A DNA stretch of 33,192 nt from Mogibacterium sp. (GCA_017405845.1 JAFQZQ010000008.1:1-33192), one strand, 5' to 3'. Positions 16,256 to 23,573 are shown, numbered from the stretch's first letter. Translations and numbers: made by a program. The notes: generated from the letters alone by a model not told the origin.

Positions 16256-16981
16256 ATGAAGATAAACATTCTTACGATTTTTCCTGACATGTTTGCGCCG
16301 CTGCGCATGAGCATGCTCGGGAGGGCAATCGACAACGGAATAATTGAGCTGAACGTTACCGATATAAGGGACTATACAACTGACAAGCATAACCGCGTCG
16401 ACGATACTCCATACGGAGGAGGAGCCGGCATGGTAATGCAGGTGCAGCCTATCCTTGACGCGTTCGAAGCGAGCGGTTTCGGCGGGGATGTCATTTACAT
16501 GTCGCCTCGCGGAGAGATGCTCTCGGGCGATATGGCCAGAGAGCTTTCCGCAAAGGATGAGATAACCATACTCTGCGGTCATTATGAGGGCGTGGATCAG
16601 CGTGCTCTCGACAGACTGGGTGCACGCGAGGTTTCGATCGGAGACTACGTGCTGACCGGTGGTGAACTGCCTGCGATGGTGCTCATTGACACGGTCGCAA
16701 GGTTCATCGAAGGCGTTCTGGCCGGGGACGAGTCAGTCAACGACGAATCGATTTACTCCGGGCTGCTCGAGTATCCTCATTATTCAAAGCCGCGCGAGTA
16801 TGACGGCGATGAAGTTCCGGAGATACTGCTGTCAGGAAATCATGGAGAAATAGACCTGTGGCGCTGGGAACAAGCCCTGGCTCTCACCAAAGAGAGGCGC
16901 CCGGATCTCTTTGATAAATATGTCAAAAGTGAGCCGGAACTTACAAAAAGGCAAAGGGCGATTCTGGCAAAATATCTGTGA
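16256..16981 (+). CDS. trmD: tRNA (guanine-N1)-methyltransferase TrmD
   Basis: A 241-residue trefoil-knot SPOUT enzyme that makes m1G37 in tRNAs reading CNN codons, using S-adenosylmethionine. Start chosen at 16256, one base after the rimM stop; the frame extends upstream but family members begin at MKINILTIFPDMF. Key motifs: YGGGAGMVMQ, CGHYEGVDQR, SIGDYVLTGGELPAMV and HYSKPREYDG. The usual next gene rplS is missing; a terminator follows instead. Confidence 0.97.
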   Translation: MKINILTIFPDMFAPLRMSMLGRAIDNGIIELNVTDIRDYTTDKHNRVDDTPYGGGAGMVMQVQPILDAFEASGFGGDVIYMSPRGEMLSGDMARELSAKDEITILCGHYEGVDQRALDRLGAREVSIGDYVLTGGELPAMVLIDTVARFIEGVLAGDESVNDESIYSGLLEYPHYSKPREYDGDEVPEILLSGNHGEIDLWRWEQALALTKERRPDLFDKYVKSEPELTKRQRAILAKYL

Positions 16982-17022
16982 TAGAGGAACCGGTAAAGTA
17001 ATCACAAAATGTAGTAATTAGA

Positions 17023-17063
17023 AGACTTGCGGGTAAATATATGTTGTACCGCGGGTCTTTTTT
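17023..17063 (+). terminator. Rho-independent terminator after trmD
   Basis: AGACTTGCGG (17023-17032) pairs with CCGCGGGTCT (17049-17058) over ten positions, two of them G-U, and is followed by six T residues. It ends the ffh-trmD operon. The -10 box of the next gene begins five bases after the T run. Confidence 0.85.
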
Positions 17064-17067
17064 GTTG

Positions 17068-17073
17068 TATAAT
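17068..17073 (+). promoter_or_regulatory. -10 box of the HlyD-like gene, near-leaderless transcript
   Basis: A perfect TATAAT lies at 17068-17073; TTGTAC at 17044-17049, 18 bases upstream, is a weak -35 candidate inside the terminator loop. Transcription should start near 17080, only about five bases before the ATG at 17085. Confidence 0.6.
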
Positions 17074-17084
17074 CTTTCTGAACT

Positions 17085-18365
17085 ATGGAAACCAATCGAA
17101 GAGGGCTATTTAACAAAAAGTGGATAGTTGCGTTCCTGGTATATGTAGGACTTGTCGCATTGTGTTGTATAGCGCTCTATGTCGTACCTTCTGTCATCGG
17201 CATGTTCGAGAGGACCTATATAGCGGAACATGGCAAAATAGACGTCGCTGATGAGGTCTCCGGTTTTATTGTGAGAGATGAAAGGGTGTACGTCGCCGGG
17301 CAGAAGAGTCACATCGACAGGCGCGTGGAGAGCGGTACACTCGTAAAAGCGGGTACCAAAGTCGTAGAGCTTACTCCTAAGGATCCCGAAGAGCCGGATG
17401 AAGAGGAAGAAGCGGAAGCTGCAGAAAAGACTGCTGATTCTAAGGATAAAACAGGCACGTCGAAAGACAAGACCGCTGATTCTAAGGATAAAACAGGCAC
17501 GTCGAAAGACAAGACTGCTGACGACTCGAAGAAGGACGACAAGACCGCAAGCGACAAAAAGGACGAAAAAAAGTCTGAGAAGGCTGACGATAAAAAGACC
17601 GAAGAATCTGAAGAGGAGGATAAGACCGGTTTTCTGGGTAAATACTCAGGAATCATGAAAGATCTTGGTGATACTTATTCGGTCACCGAGAGCGGCAGTA
17701 CGCGTACAGCCGGCTTTGTCTGCTATAACGTGGACGGAGCAGAAGCCAGACTAAGCACAAAAGCGATAGAGAGTCTCAACCGCGATGATCTGAAAGATCT
17801 TACCGGACGAAAGACTGTCAAGACACCGTCGAAGTCCTGCGGTAAGGATTACCCGATATACAAGATCGTCCGCAACAAGAAGTGGTATCTCGTATACTAC
17901 TTAAGTAAAGAGGAAGCGGCAAAGTATGCAGCGGGTGATATCGTATACATTGAGGTCAATGACGAGAACGTACCGGTGACAGTCAGAGATGTCAGCGAGG
18001 CGGGTAAAAATATGAGAATCACGCTTACCTGCAAAACATTCTTTGACGGATTCCTCGACATGCGTACGTTCGATACCAAGGTAACCGTTGAAAGCGCAGA
18101 GGGGCTGGTGCTCGAGGATGGAAGCATTGTTGAAGCGCCGGATGGCAAGCGCGGTGTGTTCGTAGTAAACAAACTGGGCCAGCATGTATTCACTCCGGTA
18201 AAAACAAAAGCGGACGATGGCACCAAGTGCGTAGTATATTCAGATATTTATGTCGATGAAGGCGGCAACTATGTCGAGACCATAGGCACATACGACGAAA
18301 TAATTGCAGAGCCTTCAGACGAAGACATCGCCAGCCTGAAGAAAGGCAAGAGCGATAAAAAGTAA
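17085..18365 (+). CDS. HlyD-like single-pass membrane protein next to yggS-sepF-divIVA
   Basis: A 426-residue protein with one N-terminal membrane helix (about 13-36) and an extracytoplasmic body. Residues 45-105 resemble the biotinyl-lipoyl-like half of HlyD adaptors (GFIVRDERVYVAG, GTLVKAGTKVVEL). A highly charged Lys/Asp/Glu linker (about 105-185) contains two copies of a 14-residue repeat. The C-terminal 240 residues are beta-rich. Proteins of this type are common beside yggS and sepF in Clostridia, but their function is not established; a cell-envelope or division role is inferred from position only. No ribosome site is visible and an in-frame stop lies six bases upstream of ATG, so the start is fixed and the message is probably leaderless. 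Confidence 0.75.
   Translation: METNRRGLFNKKWIVAFLVYVGLVALCCIALYVVPSVIGMFERTYIAEHGKIDVADEVSGFIVRDERVYVAGQKSHIDRRVESGTLVKAGTKVVELTPKDPEEPDEEEEAEAAEKTADSKDKTGTSKDKTADSKDKTGTSKDKTADDSKKDDKTASDKKDEKKSEKADDKKTEESEEEDKTGFLGKYSGIMKDLGDTYSVTESGSTRTAGFVCYNVDGAEARLSTKAIESLNRDDLKDLTGRKTVKTPSKSCGKDYPIYKIVRNKKWYLVYYLSKEEAAKYAAGDIVYIEVNDENVPVTVRDVSEAGKNMRITLTCKTFFDGFLDMRTFDTKVTVESAEGLVLEDGSIVEAPDGKRGVFVVNKLGQHVFTPVKTKADDGTKCVVYSDIYVDEGGNYVETIGTYDEIIAEPSDEDIASLKKGKSDKK
17427..17510 (+). repeat. Two tandem copies of a 42-bp unit in the charged linker
   Basis: 17427-17468 and 17469-17510 are near identical (one visible difference, ACT versus ACC), encoding KTADSKDKTGTSKD twice; a partial third copy (AAGACTGCTGA) follows. 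The unit is a multiple of three, so copy number can change without breaking the frame. Confidence 0.9.
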
Positions 18366-18373
18366 TAGAAGCA

Positions 18374-19072
18374 ATGACCATAGGTGAAAGATATAAAGAA
18401 ATAAAAAGACGCGCAGACGAAGCTGCGATCAGAAGCGGCAGAAAGCCTGCTGATGTAAAGCTTGTAGCAGTCACCAAGACGCATCCGGCTTCAGAAATCA
18501 ATGAAGCAATTGAGGCGGGCGCCACAGACATCGGCGAGAACCGCGTACAGGAGCTTCTTGAAAAATATGACGATGTCAAATCTGTCAGATGGCACCTTAT
18601 AGGCCACCTGCAGACAAATAAGGTGAGGCAGGTGATCGACAGGGTAGTAATGATTCACTCCGTTGATTCACTGAAGCTTGCCCGCGAGATAGACAAGCGC
18701 GCTGCTGCAGCAGGCATCAAAATGGATGTATTGATAGAGATCAACTCCGCGATGGAGGAAACAAAATCCGGCATAGCGGCAGCAGATCTTAAGCAGCTCG
18801 TAACTGAAATTACAGAAGAGTGCTCCAGCGTAAGAATATGCGGCATCATGTGCATACCGCCAATCGCAGCGGAGCCAGAAGATTCAAGGCCGTATTTCAG
18901 GGAGGCGGCAGAGCTCTTCGAGGAGATGAAGAGCTGGGAACTCCCGCCTGAAAGATTCGCTCCTACAGAGCTCTCGATGGGAATGTCGGGAGATTTCGAA
19001 GTTGCGATCGAAGAGGGAGCAACAATAGTCAGAGTCGGCAGTTCGATTTTCGGACCGCGCAATTACAGATAG
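18374..19072 (+). CDS. yggS: Pyridoxal phosphate homeostasis protein YggS/YlmE (PLPBP)
   Basis: A 232-residue alanine-racemase-fold barrel that binds PLP and keeps vitamin B6 and amino-acid pools balanced. The PLP lysine lies in VKLVAVTKTHP. Conserved GENRVQELLEKY, WHLIGHLQTNKV, IHSVDS and LSMGMSGDFEVAIEEGATIVRVGSSIFG are all present. It starts nine bases after the HlyD-like gene and is followed by sepF 16 bases on, the common Gram-positive order. Confidence 0.96.
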   Translation: MTIGERYKEIKRRADEAAIRSGRKPADVKLVAVTKTHPASEINEAIEAGATDIGENRVQELLEKYDDVKSVRWHLIGHLQTNKVRQVIDRVVMIHSVDSLKLAREIDKRAAAAGIKMDVLIEINSAMEETKSGIAAADLKQLVTEITEECSSVRICGIMCIPPIAAEPEDSRPYFREAAELFEEMKSWELPPERFAPTELSMGMSGDFEVAIEEGATIVRVGSSIFGPRNYR

Positions 19073-19088
19073 AGGAGGAAATAGGCAA

Positions 19089-19637
19089 ATGGGTTTCATG
19101 GACAAAATGAAAGACCTGGTCGGAATCACAGACGAGTATGATGACGACTACGATAACATCTCTCAGGAAGAGATTGACGCTTACAAAAAAGAGTTGAGAG
19201 GATCGGCACCTGTAGCAGCAGCCGCTGTTCCGGAACCACCGCTCAGCACAGGTATCAGCCCGCTCGCATTCAGCGAGGTGGCACCACCGCAGAAGTTCAC
19301 GGAGAACAAGGAACCGATGGACAAGGCTTCGCGCAATGACTCTGGCGCGTTTAAAATGGTGGTGATAGAGCCGAAGAACATCGACGAATGCCGCAAGCTG
19401 ATCGATAACCTCAGAGCAAATAAGCCTGTGATTATCAATCTCGAAAAGGTCGAGACAGATCTCGCCCGCAAGATGTTCGACTTCCTCAGCGGAGCAACTT
19501 ATGCTCTCAAGGGCAACATCCAGAGAATAAACCAGAACATCTACCTTTTTGCTCCTCATAATGTTAACATTAAAGCAATGGTAGACAGGGCCACAGAGGC
19601 CGGTAAACCTTCACCAAAGGAAAGCCCGTGGAAATAA
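19089..19637 (+). CDS. sepF: Cell division protein SepF
   Basis: A 182-residue protein with an N-terminal amphipathic membrane-binding segment (MGFMDKMKDLVGI), an acidic and Pro/Ala-rich linker, and the C-terminal SepF fold (about 88-170, KMVVIEPKNIDECRKLIDNL onward; FDFLSGATYALKG). SepF ties FtsZ filaments to the membrane and forms rings on the septum. A strong GAGGAGG site precedes the start. Confidence 0.95.
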   Translation: MGFMDKMKDLVGITDEYDDDYDNISQEEIDAYKKELRGSAPVAAAAVPEPPLSTGISPLAFSEVAPPQKFTENKEPMDKASRNDSGAFKMVVIEPKNIDECRKLIDNLRANKPVIINLEKVETDLARKMFDFLSGATYALKGNIQRINQNIYLFAPHNVNIKAMVDRATEAGKPSPKESPWK

Positions 19638-19696
19638 TCAGTTCCAGTAATAGATAAAGTCAGATATTTCAATAGGAAAGGTTAGGTGCAGACACT

Positions 19697-20368
19697 ATGA
19701 TAATGCCGATTGATATTGATAAGAAAGAATTCAGCCGCGATAAGAAAGGTTACAACTCCAGAGAGGTAGACGAGTTTCTTGATATTATCGTAGCAGACTA
19801 CGAGAAGGTGCTCAACGACAACAGATCGATGGCTCACAAGATCAAAGCTCTCGAGAAGCAGCTCGAAGAGGCTCAGAAAGACGACAACGCAATGGTTGAG
19901 ACTCTTGAGACAGCAAAGAAGCTGATGGCAGACATCTCGGCAAGCGCTGAGAGAAGAGCTGAGCTCATGATGAGAGACGCTGAGCTCGAGGCAGAGAACA
20001 TGCTCCTCGACGCAAAGGTCAACGTCAGAAAGCTGAACGATGAGCACGAGATGCTGAGCGCAAAGGTCAGAAGACTCAAGGACAACTTCCGCAAAATGCT
20101 CAAGGCTGAGCTCGATCGCCTTGATGGTGATGATTTTGACATCATCAGAGATCTTTCAGAAGCAGTTGAGGAAGCTCCTGCAGTTGAAGAGCCTGAAGAA
20201 GATCTCAGCAAGGCTCCTACAATCGTGATGGACAAGGTTGTAGATGAGGCGCCTGTTGCTGCAGACTTTACAGATCTTGAGCATGCTACACTTTCCGATC
20301 TCTCAGACGGACTGAAGGCTATTGCTGAGGATGCTTCGGCAATCGATAACACAATCATCCTTAAGTAA
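19697..20368 (+). CDS. divIVA: DivIVA-family cell pole/septum protein
   Basis: A 223-residue protein. The N-terminal membrane-curvature domain is clear (MPIDIDKKEFSRDKKGYNSREVDEFLD), and a long coiled coil follows (about 35-145, rich in Lys, Glu and Leu heptads). The tail is acidic and Pro/Ala-rich. ATG 19697 is used, with AGGTG eight bases upstream; the third codon is also ATG (19703) and could serve. DivIVA marks negatively curved membrane and recruits division or sporulation proteins. It is the last gene of the yggS-sepF cluster. Confidence 0.94.
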   Translation: MIMPIDIDKKEFSRDKKGYNSREVDEFLDIIVADYEKVLNDNRSMAHKIKALEKQLEEAQKDDNAMVETLETAKKLMADISASAERRAELMMRDAELEAENMLLDAKVNVRKLNDEHEMLSAKVRRLKDNFRKMLKAELDRLDGDDFDIIRDLSEAVEEAPAVEEPEEDLSKAPTIVMDKVVDEAPVAADFTDLEHATLSDLSDGLKAIAEDASAIDNTIILK

Positions 20369-20385
20369 GCTTTATGCGCAAACAG

Positions 20386-20419
20386 AAAACGCTTTACCGC
20401 ATTGCGGTAAAGCGTTTTT
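20386..20419. terminator. Bidirectional terminator between divIVA and the DtxR-family gene
   Basis: A perfect 15-bp stem, AAAACGCTTTACCGC (20386-20400) with GCGGTAAAGCGTTTT (20404-20418), encloses a three-base loop. It gives T runs on both strands and so can end both converging transcripts. Confidence 0.93.
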
Positions 20420-20439
20420 AAATGTCCGTAAACGGATCT

Positions 20440-20838
20440 TTATTCGAAATCGTAGTTGCCAAGTTTATCCTCGTTGCCTTCATTCACATAGTCGCAGATG
20501 GCTACATAGGTCTCGTGTGAGATCACATGCTCTATCTTACATGCGTCCTCTTCAGCCTGCTCTGAGTTTACACCAAGCTTCTCGAGGAATGCAGTAAGGG
20601 CTTTATGCCTTTCGTAAATCCTCTTTGCAATCTTGTAGCCTGCCGGAGCCAGTGAGATAGGGCCATTTGCATCCATGTTGATGTAGCCGCTTTCCCTGAG
20701 GCGCTTGACTGCGTATGAAACGCTTGGCTTTGTAACGCCGAGATAGTTTGCTACATCGATTGAGCGTATATATCCGTTCTTCTCCTGAAGTACGAGCATA
20801 GCTTCTAAGTAGTCCTCTGCAGACTGCTGGATTTTCAT
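20440..20838 (-). CDS. DtxR/MntR-family metal-dependent repressor
   Basis: A 132-residue repressor with an N-terminal winged helix (VANYLGVTKPSVSYAVKRLRESGYI) and a metal-binding dimerisation domain; there is no SH3-like domain, so it is MntR sized. Ligand positions matching Bacillus subtilis MntR are Asp9, Glu12, His78, Glu103 and His104. The position of MntR Glu99 is Cys100, as in DtxR/IdeR. It therefore responds to Mn2+ or Fe2+, and which one cannot be decided from sequence. Strong AAGGAG site eight bases before ATG. A palindrome in its own promoter region suggests autoregulation. Confidence 0.9.
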   Translation of the reverse strand: MKIQQSAEDYLEAMLVLQEKNGYIRSIDVANYLGVTKPSVSYAVKRLRESGYINMDANGPISLAPAGYKIAKRIYERHKALTAFLEKLGVNSEQAEEDACKIEHVISHETYVAICDYVNEGNEDKLGNYDFE

Positions 20839-20856
20839 AGTGGGATCTCCTTACTA

Positions 20857-20880
20857 AATAAGTTATATTATTAGCTTATT
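20857..20880 (-). promoter_or_regulatory. Candidate operator of the DtxR-family repressor
   Basis: AATAAGTTA and TAGCTTATT form an interrupted palindrome (eight of nine half-site positions symmetric, six-base centre) 19 bases upstream of the start codon. It overlaps the A/T-rich region where the minus-strand -10 box should lie. Confidence 0.5.
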
Positions 20881-21069
20881 AACAATATCATATTCAAAGA
20901 GCTTTATCAATCAAGAACAGGTTAACATTTTGCCAGATGAAAATCGCGTGAAATTGTACGTAAAGGAGTGCAAGACAGAGGCAAATGTGTTACTATTACA
21001 TCGTTGTATAGAAGAGCAGAAATGCTCCGTTCAAGATAAGATGAGATAATTCCAAAGGAGGAAAATATT

Positions 21070-21612
21070 ATGGCTAAATGGGTATGCAGTGTTTGCGGTT
21101 ACGTTCATGAAGGAGATACCCCTCCTGAAAAGTGCCCGGTTTGCAAAGTGCCTGCAGAGAAGTTCATCAAGCAGGAAGAGGAGATGACATGGGCAGCTGA
21201 GCACGTTCTCGGCGTTGCACAGGGCGTAGATCCTGAGATCATCGAGGATCTCAGAGCTAATTTCCAGGGCGAGTGCTCCGAGGTAGGTATGTATCTGGCA
21301 ATGTCCAGAGTAGCTTACAGAGAAGGCTATCCTGAGATCGGTGAGTACTGGAAGACCGCAGCATTTGAAGAGGCTGAGCACGCAGCTAAGTTTGCTGAGC
21401 TCCTCGGCGAGGTGCTGACAGACAGCACAGAGAAGAACCTCAGAATGAGAGTAGAAGCTGAGAATGGCGCTACACTCGGAAAGTTCATGCTCGCTAAGAA
21501 GGCTAAAGAGCAGAACCTCGACGCTATTCATGATACAGTTCACGAGATGGCAAGAGACGAGGCAAGACACGGCAAGGCATTCGCTGGTCTTCTGAAGAGA
21601 TACTTCGGCTAA
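21070..21612 (+). CDS. Reverse rubrerythrin (rubredoxin domain first)
   Basis: A 180-residue non-haem iron protein that reduces hydrogen peroxide in anaerobes. The rubredoxin-like domain comes first (Cys pairs in CSVCGY and CPVCKV, residues 5-25), followed by the ferritin-like four-helix domain (about 35-180) with di-iron ligands in [28 protein letters not shown] and [10 protein letters not shown]. This order is the reverse of classical rubrerythrin and matches the clostridial NADH peroxidase/revRbr type. AAAGGAGG lies eight bases before ATG. The leader contains a small hairpin GAGCA-GAAA-TGCTC (21014-21027). No clear PerR box was found; TACTAT at 20991 is only a weak -10 candidate. Confidence 0.95.
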   Translation: MAKWVCSVCGYVHEGDTPPEKCPVCKVPAEKFIKQEEEMTWAAEHVLGVAQGVDPEIIEDLRANFQGECSEVGMYLAMSRVAYREGYPEIGEYWKTAAFEEAEHAAKFAELLGEVLTDSTEKNLRMRVEAENGATLGKFMLAKKAKEQNLDAIHDTVHEMARDEARHGKAFAGLLKRYFG

Positions 21613-21621
21613 AAGCTCGTT

Positions 21622-21722
21622 CTTTTCGTCTGTGACTTTGTTGGCTTCGCACTTCTGCGGTGCTCACTTACGTTAGTAAGCTCCGCTCCTCGAGTGCTTG
21701 CCGTCTCGTCACAAACGAAAAG
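21622..21722. repeat. Long imperfect palindromic element downstream of reverse rubrerythrin
   Basis: Outer arms CTTTTCGTCTGTGAC (21622-21636) and GTCACAAACGAAAAG (21708-21722) pair with one mismatch. Inside them GGC/GCC (21643, 21700) and GCACT/AGTGC (21649, 21693) pair, and at the tip CTTAC-GTTA-GTAAG (21667-21680) forms an apical stem. There is no coding frame of interest. It looks like a repetitive extragenic or MITE-like unit; only one copy is in this window. Confidence 0.7.
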
Positions 21723-21744
21723 TACTTCGCTTTCACCAAGTTGC

Positions 21745-21781
21745 AAAGAGGTTAGAGTTTTTTCTCTGACCTCTTTCTTTT
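21745..21781 (+). terminator. Rho-independent terminator of reverse rubrerythrin
   Basis: AAAGAGGTTAGAG (21745-21757) pairs with CTCTGACCTCTTT (21764-21776), including one T-G wobble, around a T6 loop, followed by CTTTT. With the palindrome above it accounts for most of the 325-base gap 21613-21937. Confidence 0.85.
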
Positions 21782-21842
21782 GCCAATTGTTCAAAGGGAA
21801 TCCAAGAAATATACAAAAAATCCATTATTAAAATGCAAACGA

Positions 21843-21877
21843 AACCCCCAAGCTTCAGTGTTGTGAAACTTGGGGTT
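21843..21877 (-). terminator. Terminator of the DUF1508 gene (minus strand)
   Basis: On the minus strand AACCCCAAG pairs with CTTGGGGGTT, with a bulged base, and is followed by TTCGTTT. It lies about 60 bases past the stop codon. A perfect palindrome GGTGATCACC (21903-21912) lies between; its role is unclear. Confidence 0.6.
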
Positions 21878-21937
21878 CTGTCTGCGATCTGAAGCCACCT
21901 GTGGTGATCACCCCAAAGGAGGACTTTCATATTATTT

Positions 21938-22306
21938 CTATTCTTCCTCGAACACCTCTGAATCAGCGTTCTTCCTGACACTCTCGATGCCGTTCAGACA
22001 GCTCTTCTTTGCTTTGTATCCTTCGCCTGTTGCGATGATTTCTCCGTTTGTAGCTTTGAGGCGGAATCTGAATTCTCCGGCCTTGTCTGCATATACCTCG
22101 AATTTAGGATGTTTGCACTTTTCAAAACCTTCAACTGTCTGGTCTTCGATTGCAGCTACAGGAGCGTTCTTCTTAACACTTGCGATACCGTTCATGCATG
22201 CAGCTTTGCTTTTATAAACTTCAGAGTTTGCGATGATCTCGCCGTTGCCGGCTTTCAGGTCAAACTTGATGCCTGTGTTGGTCTTCTTAACTACATATTT
22301 ACCCAT
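21938..22306 (-). CDS. YegP-like protein with two DUF1508 repeats
   Basis: A 122-residue protein made of two similar halves. Each half has the pattern F-x-L/R-L-K-A-x-N-G-E-I-I-A, then a G/V-Y-K-(S/A)-K segment and N-G-I-x-S-V-(K/R)-K-N. This is the tandem DUF1508 architecture of E. coli YegP. The biochemical function is unknown; small, soluble, probably cytoplasmic. An AAGGGGGAAT site precedes the ATG. The gene is transcribed divergently from the arginase gene. Confidence 0.88.
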   Translation of the reverse strand: MGKYVVKKTNTGIKFDLKAGNGEIIANSEVYKSKAACMNGIASVKKNAPVAAIEDQTVEGFEKCKHPKFEVYADKAGEFRFRLKATNGEIIATGEGYKAKKSCLNGIESVRKNADSEVFEEE

Positions 22307-22334
22307 TAAAATTCCCCCTTCCTCTGTAACGTTG

Positions 22335-22373
22335 CACGGAAGTGCCGTGACAATTGATAGAACAATTATAGCA
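22335..22373 (-). promoter_or_regulatory. Extended -10 promoter and leader hairpin of the DUF1508 gene
   Basis: On the minus strand TGCTATAAT (22365-22373) is a perfect extended -10 element; no good -35 box is seen, as is usual for this class. The leader contains CACGG-CACTT-CCGTG (22335-22349), which could form a hairpin or serve as a repressor site. Confidence 0.6.
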
Positions 22374-22446
22374 TAACTGTTAACATTAAAGTATTGTAAA
22401 GGTTGACTACAAAGTAGGTTGTCAATCGCGCACTGCCTGCCCGGTA

Positions 22447-22475
22447 TTGTATTGATTCATTCAATCGGTTATCAT
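22447..22475 (+). promoter_or_regulatory. Promoter of the arginase gene with internal inverted repeat
   Basis: TTGTAT (22447-22452) and TATCAT (22470-22475) are 17 bases apart. Between them lies ATTGA-TTCAT-TCAAT (22451-22465), a possible operator. Upstream, TTGAC (22403) and GTCAA (22421) form a second interrupted repeat. Confidence 0.55.
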
Positions 22476-22497
22476 TCTTTTCGGAGGAGAATGGAAA

Positions 22498-23412
22498 ATG
22501 TACAAACTTCATAAGATAAAAGATATAGATATAATCGGCGTGCAGATCGACTTCGGTGCATCGCAGAAAGGCGTTGCAATGGGGCCCCTGGCCATTCGGT
22601 ACGCAGGTGTCAGAGAGGATCTTCGCAGAATGGGATACACGGTCAAGGATAAAGGTGATATCATACCGCCTCCTGACGGAATGAGCCTGCGCCACATGAT
22701 ACGCTTCGAGCAGGTCAATGCTACCAACAAGCAGCTGTATGAGGCGGTATACGAGACTCTCTCCGAGGACCACTTCCCGCTCGTACTGGGAGGTGATCAC
22801 AGCATCGCAGCCGGAAGTGTTTCAGCAGTAGCGAAGCATTATGAATCGCAGGGTGAAATTGGTGTCATCTGGATAGACGCTCACGGAGATTGGAACGATG
22901 ACAAGTCCACGCTCAGCGGCAACATGCACGGCATGCCTTATTCAGCAGTCTGCGGATGGGGCCCTGCAAGCATGGTGGATTTCGGACAGGAGCCACATTA
23001 TGTGCCGACTGCTCACTGTGTGCAGGTAGGAGGTCACGATTTCGATGAGCCCGAAGCCGCCCGCATGAAAGAAGCAGGCATGAATGTATTCCCAATGGGC
23101 GACATCGACAGGCGTGGCATGCACGAGGTAATGAAGGATGCCATCAGGATAGCCGGAGAGGGGACAGTAGGTATACATCTAAGCTTCGATGTTGACGCAA
23201 TCACTCCGGAGTATGCCCCGGGAACCGGAACACCTGTGCCTAACGGTATAACCGCAAGAGAGGCTTTCCTTGCGGTTGAGATGCTGGCGGACTCCGGCAA
23301 GCTCCTTTCGATGGACCTCGTTGAGGTCAACCCAATACTTGATGAACGTAATAAAACCGGCCAGCTTGCATCCGATCTGATCCAGCTCGCGCTCGGAAAA
23401 AAGTTCTACTGA
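22498..23412 (+). CDS. rocF: Arginase (ureohydrolase family)
   Basis: A 304-residue Mn2+ enzyme that splits L-arginine into ornithine and urea. All ureohydrolase metal motifs are visible: GGDHSIA, WIDAHGDWND, and SFDVDAITPEYAPGTGTPV. SGNMHGMP and the VEVNP near the end are typical of arginase rather than agmatinase. The normal Asn after DAHGDxN is present. Formiminoglutamase or agmatinase remains possible. Strong GGAGGAG site. No other arginine genes are adjacent, so it is probably a single-gene unit closed by the terminator after it. Confidence 0.87.
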   Translation: MYKLHKIKDIDIIGVQIDFGASQKGVAMGPLAIRYAGVREDLRRMGYTVKDKGDIIPPPDGMSLRHMIRFEQVNATNKQLYEAVYETLSEDHFPLVLGGDHSIAAGSVSAVAKHYESQGEIGVIWIDAHGDWNDDKSTLSGNMHGMPYSAVCGWGPASMVDFGQEPHYVPTAHCVQVGGHDFDEPEAARMKEAGMNVFPMGDIDRRGMHEVMKDAIRIAGEGTVGIHLSFDVDAITPEYAPGTGTPVPNGITAREAFLAVEMLADSGKLLSMDLVEVNPILDERNKTGQLASDLIQLALGKKFY

Positions 23413-23441
23413 AGTGTTTTCAATAGCTGCAAAACAGCGGT

Positions 23442-23485
23442 TTGCTGCCTGAAGATCATTCATATCAGGCAGCAATTATTTTTTT
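23442..23485 (+). terminator. Rho-independent terminator of arginase
   Basis: TTGCTGCCTGA (23442-23452) pairs perfectly with TCAGGCAGCAA (23465-23475), followed by TTATTTTTTT. Confidence 0.93.
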
Positions 23486-23525
23486 GTATCAGCAGGTTTG
23501 TTTTTAAATACATAGAAAATAAATA

Positions 23526-23573
23526 CCCATATATATTGACACATATTGCGGTGGTGAATACAATATATAGTGT
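23526..23573 (+). promoter_or_regulatory. nrdD promoter overlapped by two NrdR-box-like palindromes
   Basis: TTGACA (23536-23541) and TACAAT (23559-23564), 17 bases apart, form a near-consensus promoter. The downstream 16-mer ATACAATATATAGTGT (23558-23573) matches the known NrdR box pattern (C-w-A-T-A-T-A-T-w-G core) almost fully and covers the -10. A weaker box (23526-23541, core TATATATTG) covers the -35. The centres are 32 bp apart, three helical turns, as in known NrdR targets. NrdR with bound dATP would block this promoter. Confidence 0.72.

Noticed and set aside
17427..17520. CRISPR-like or mobile repeat
   Set aside because: The units are directly adjacent without spacers, in frame within a coding linker.
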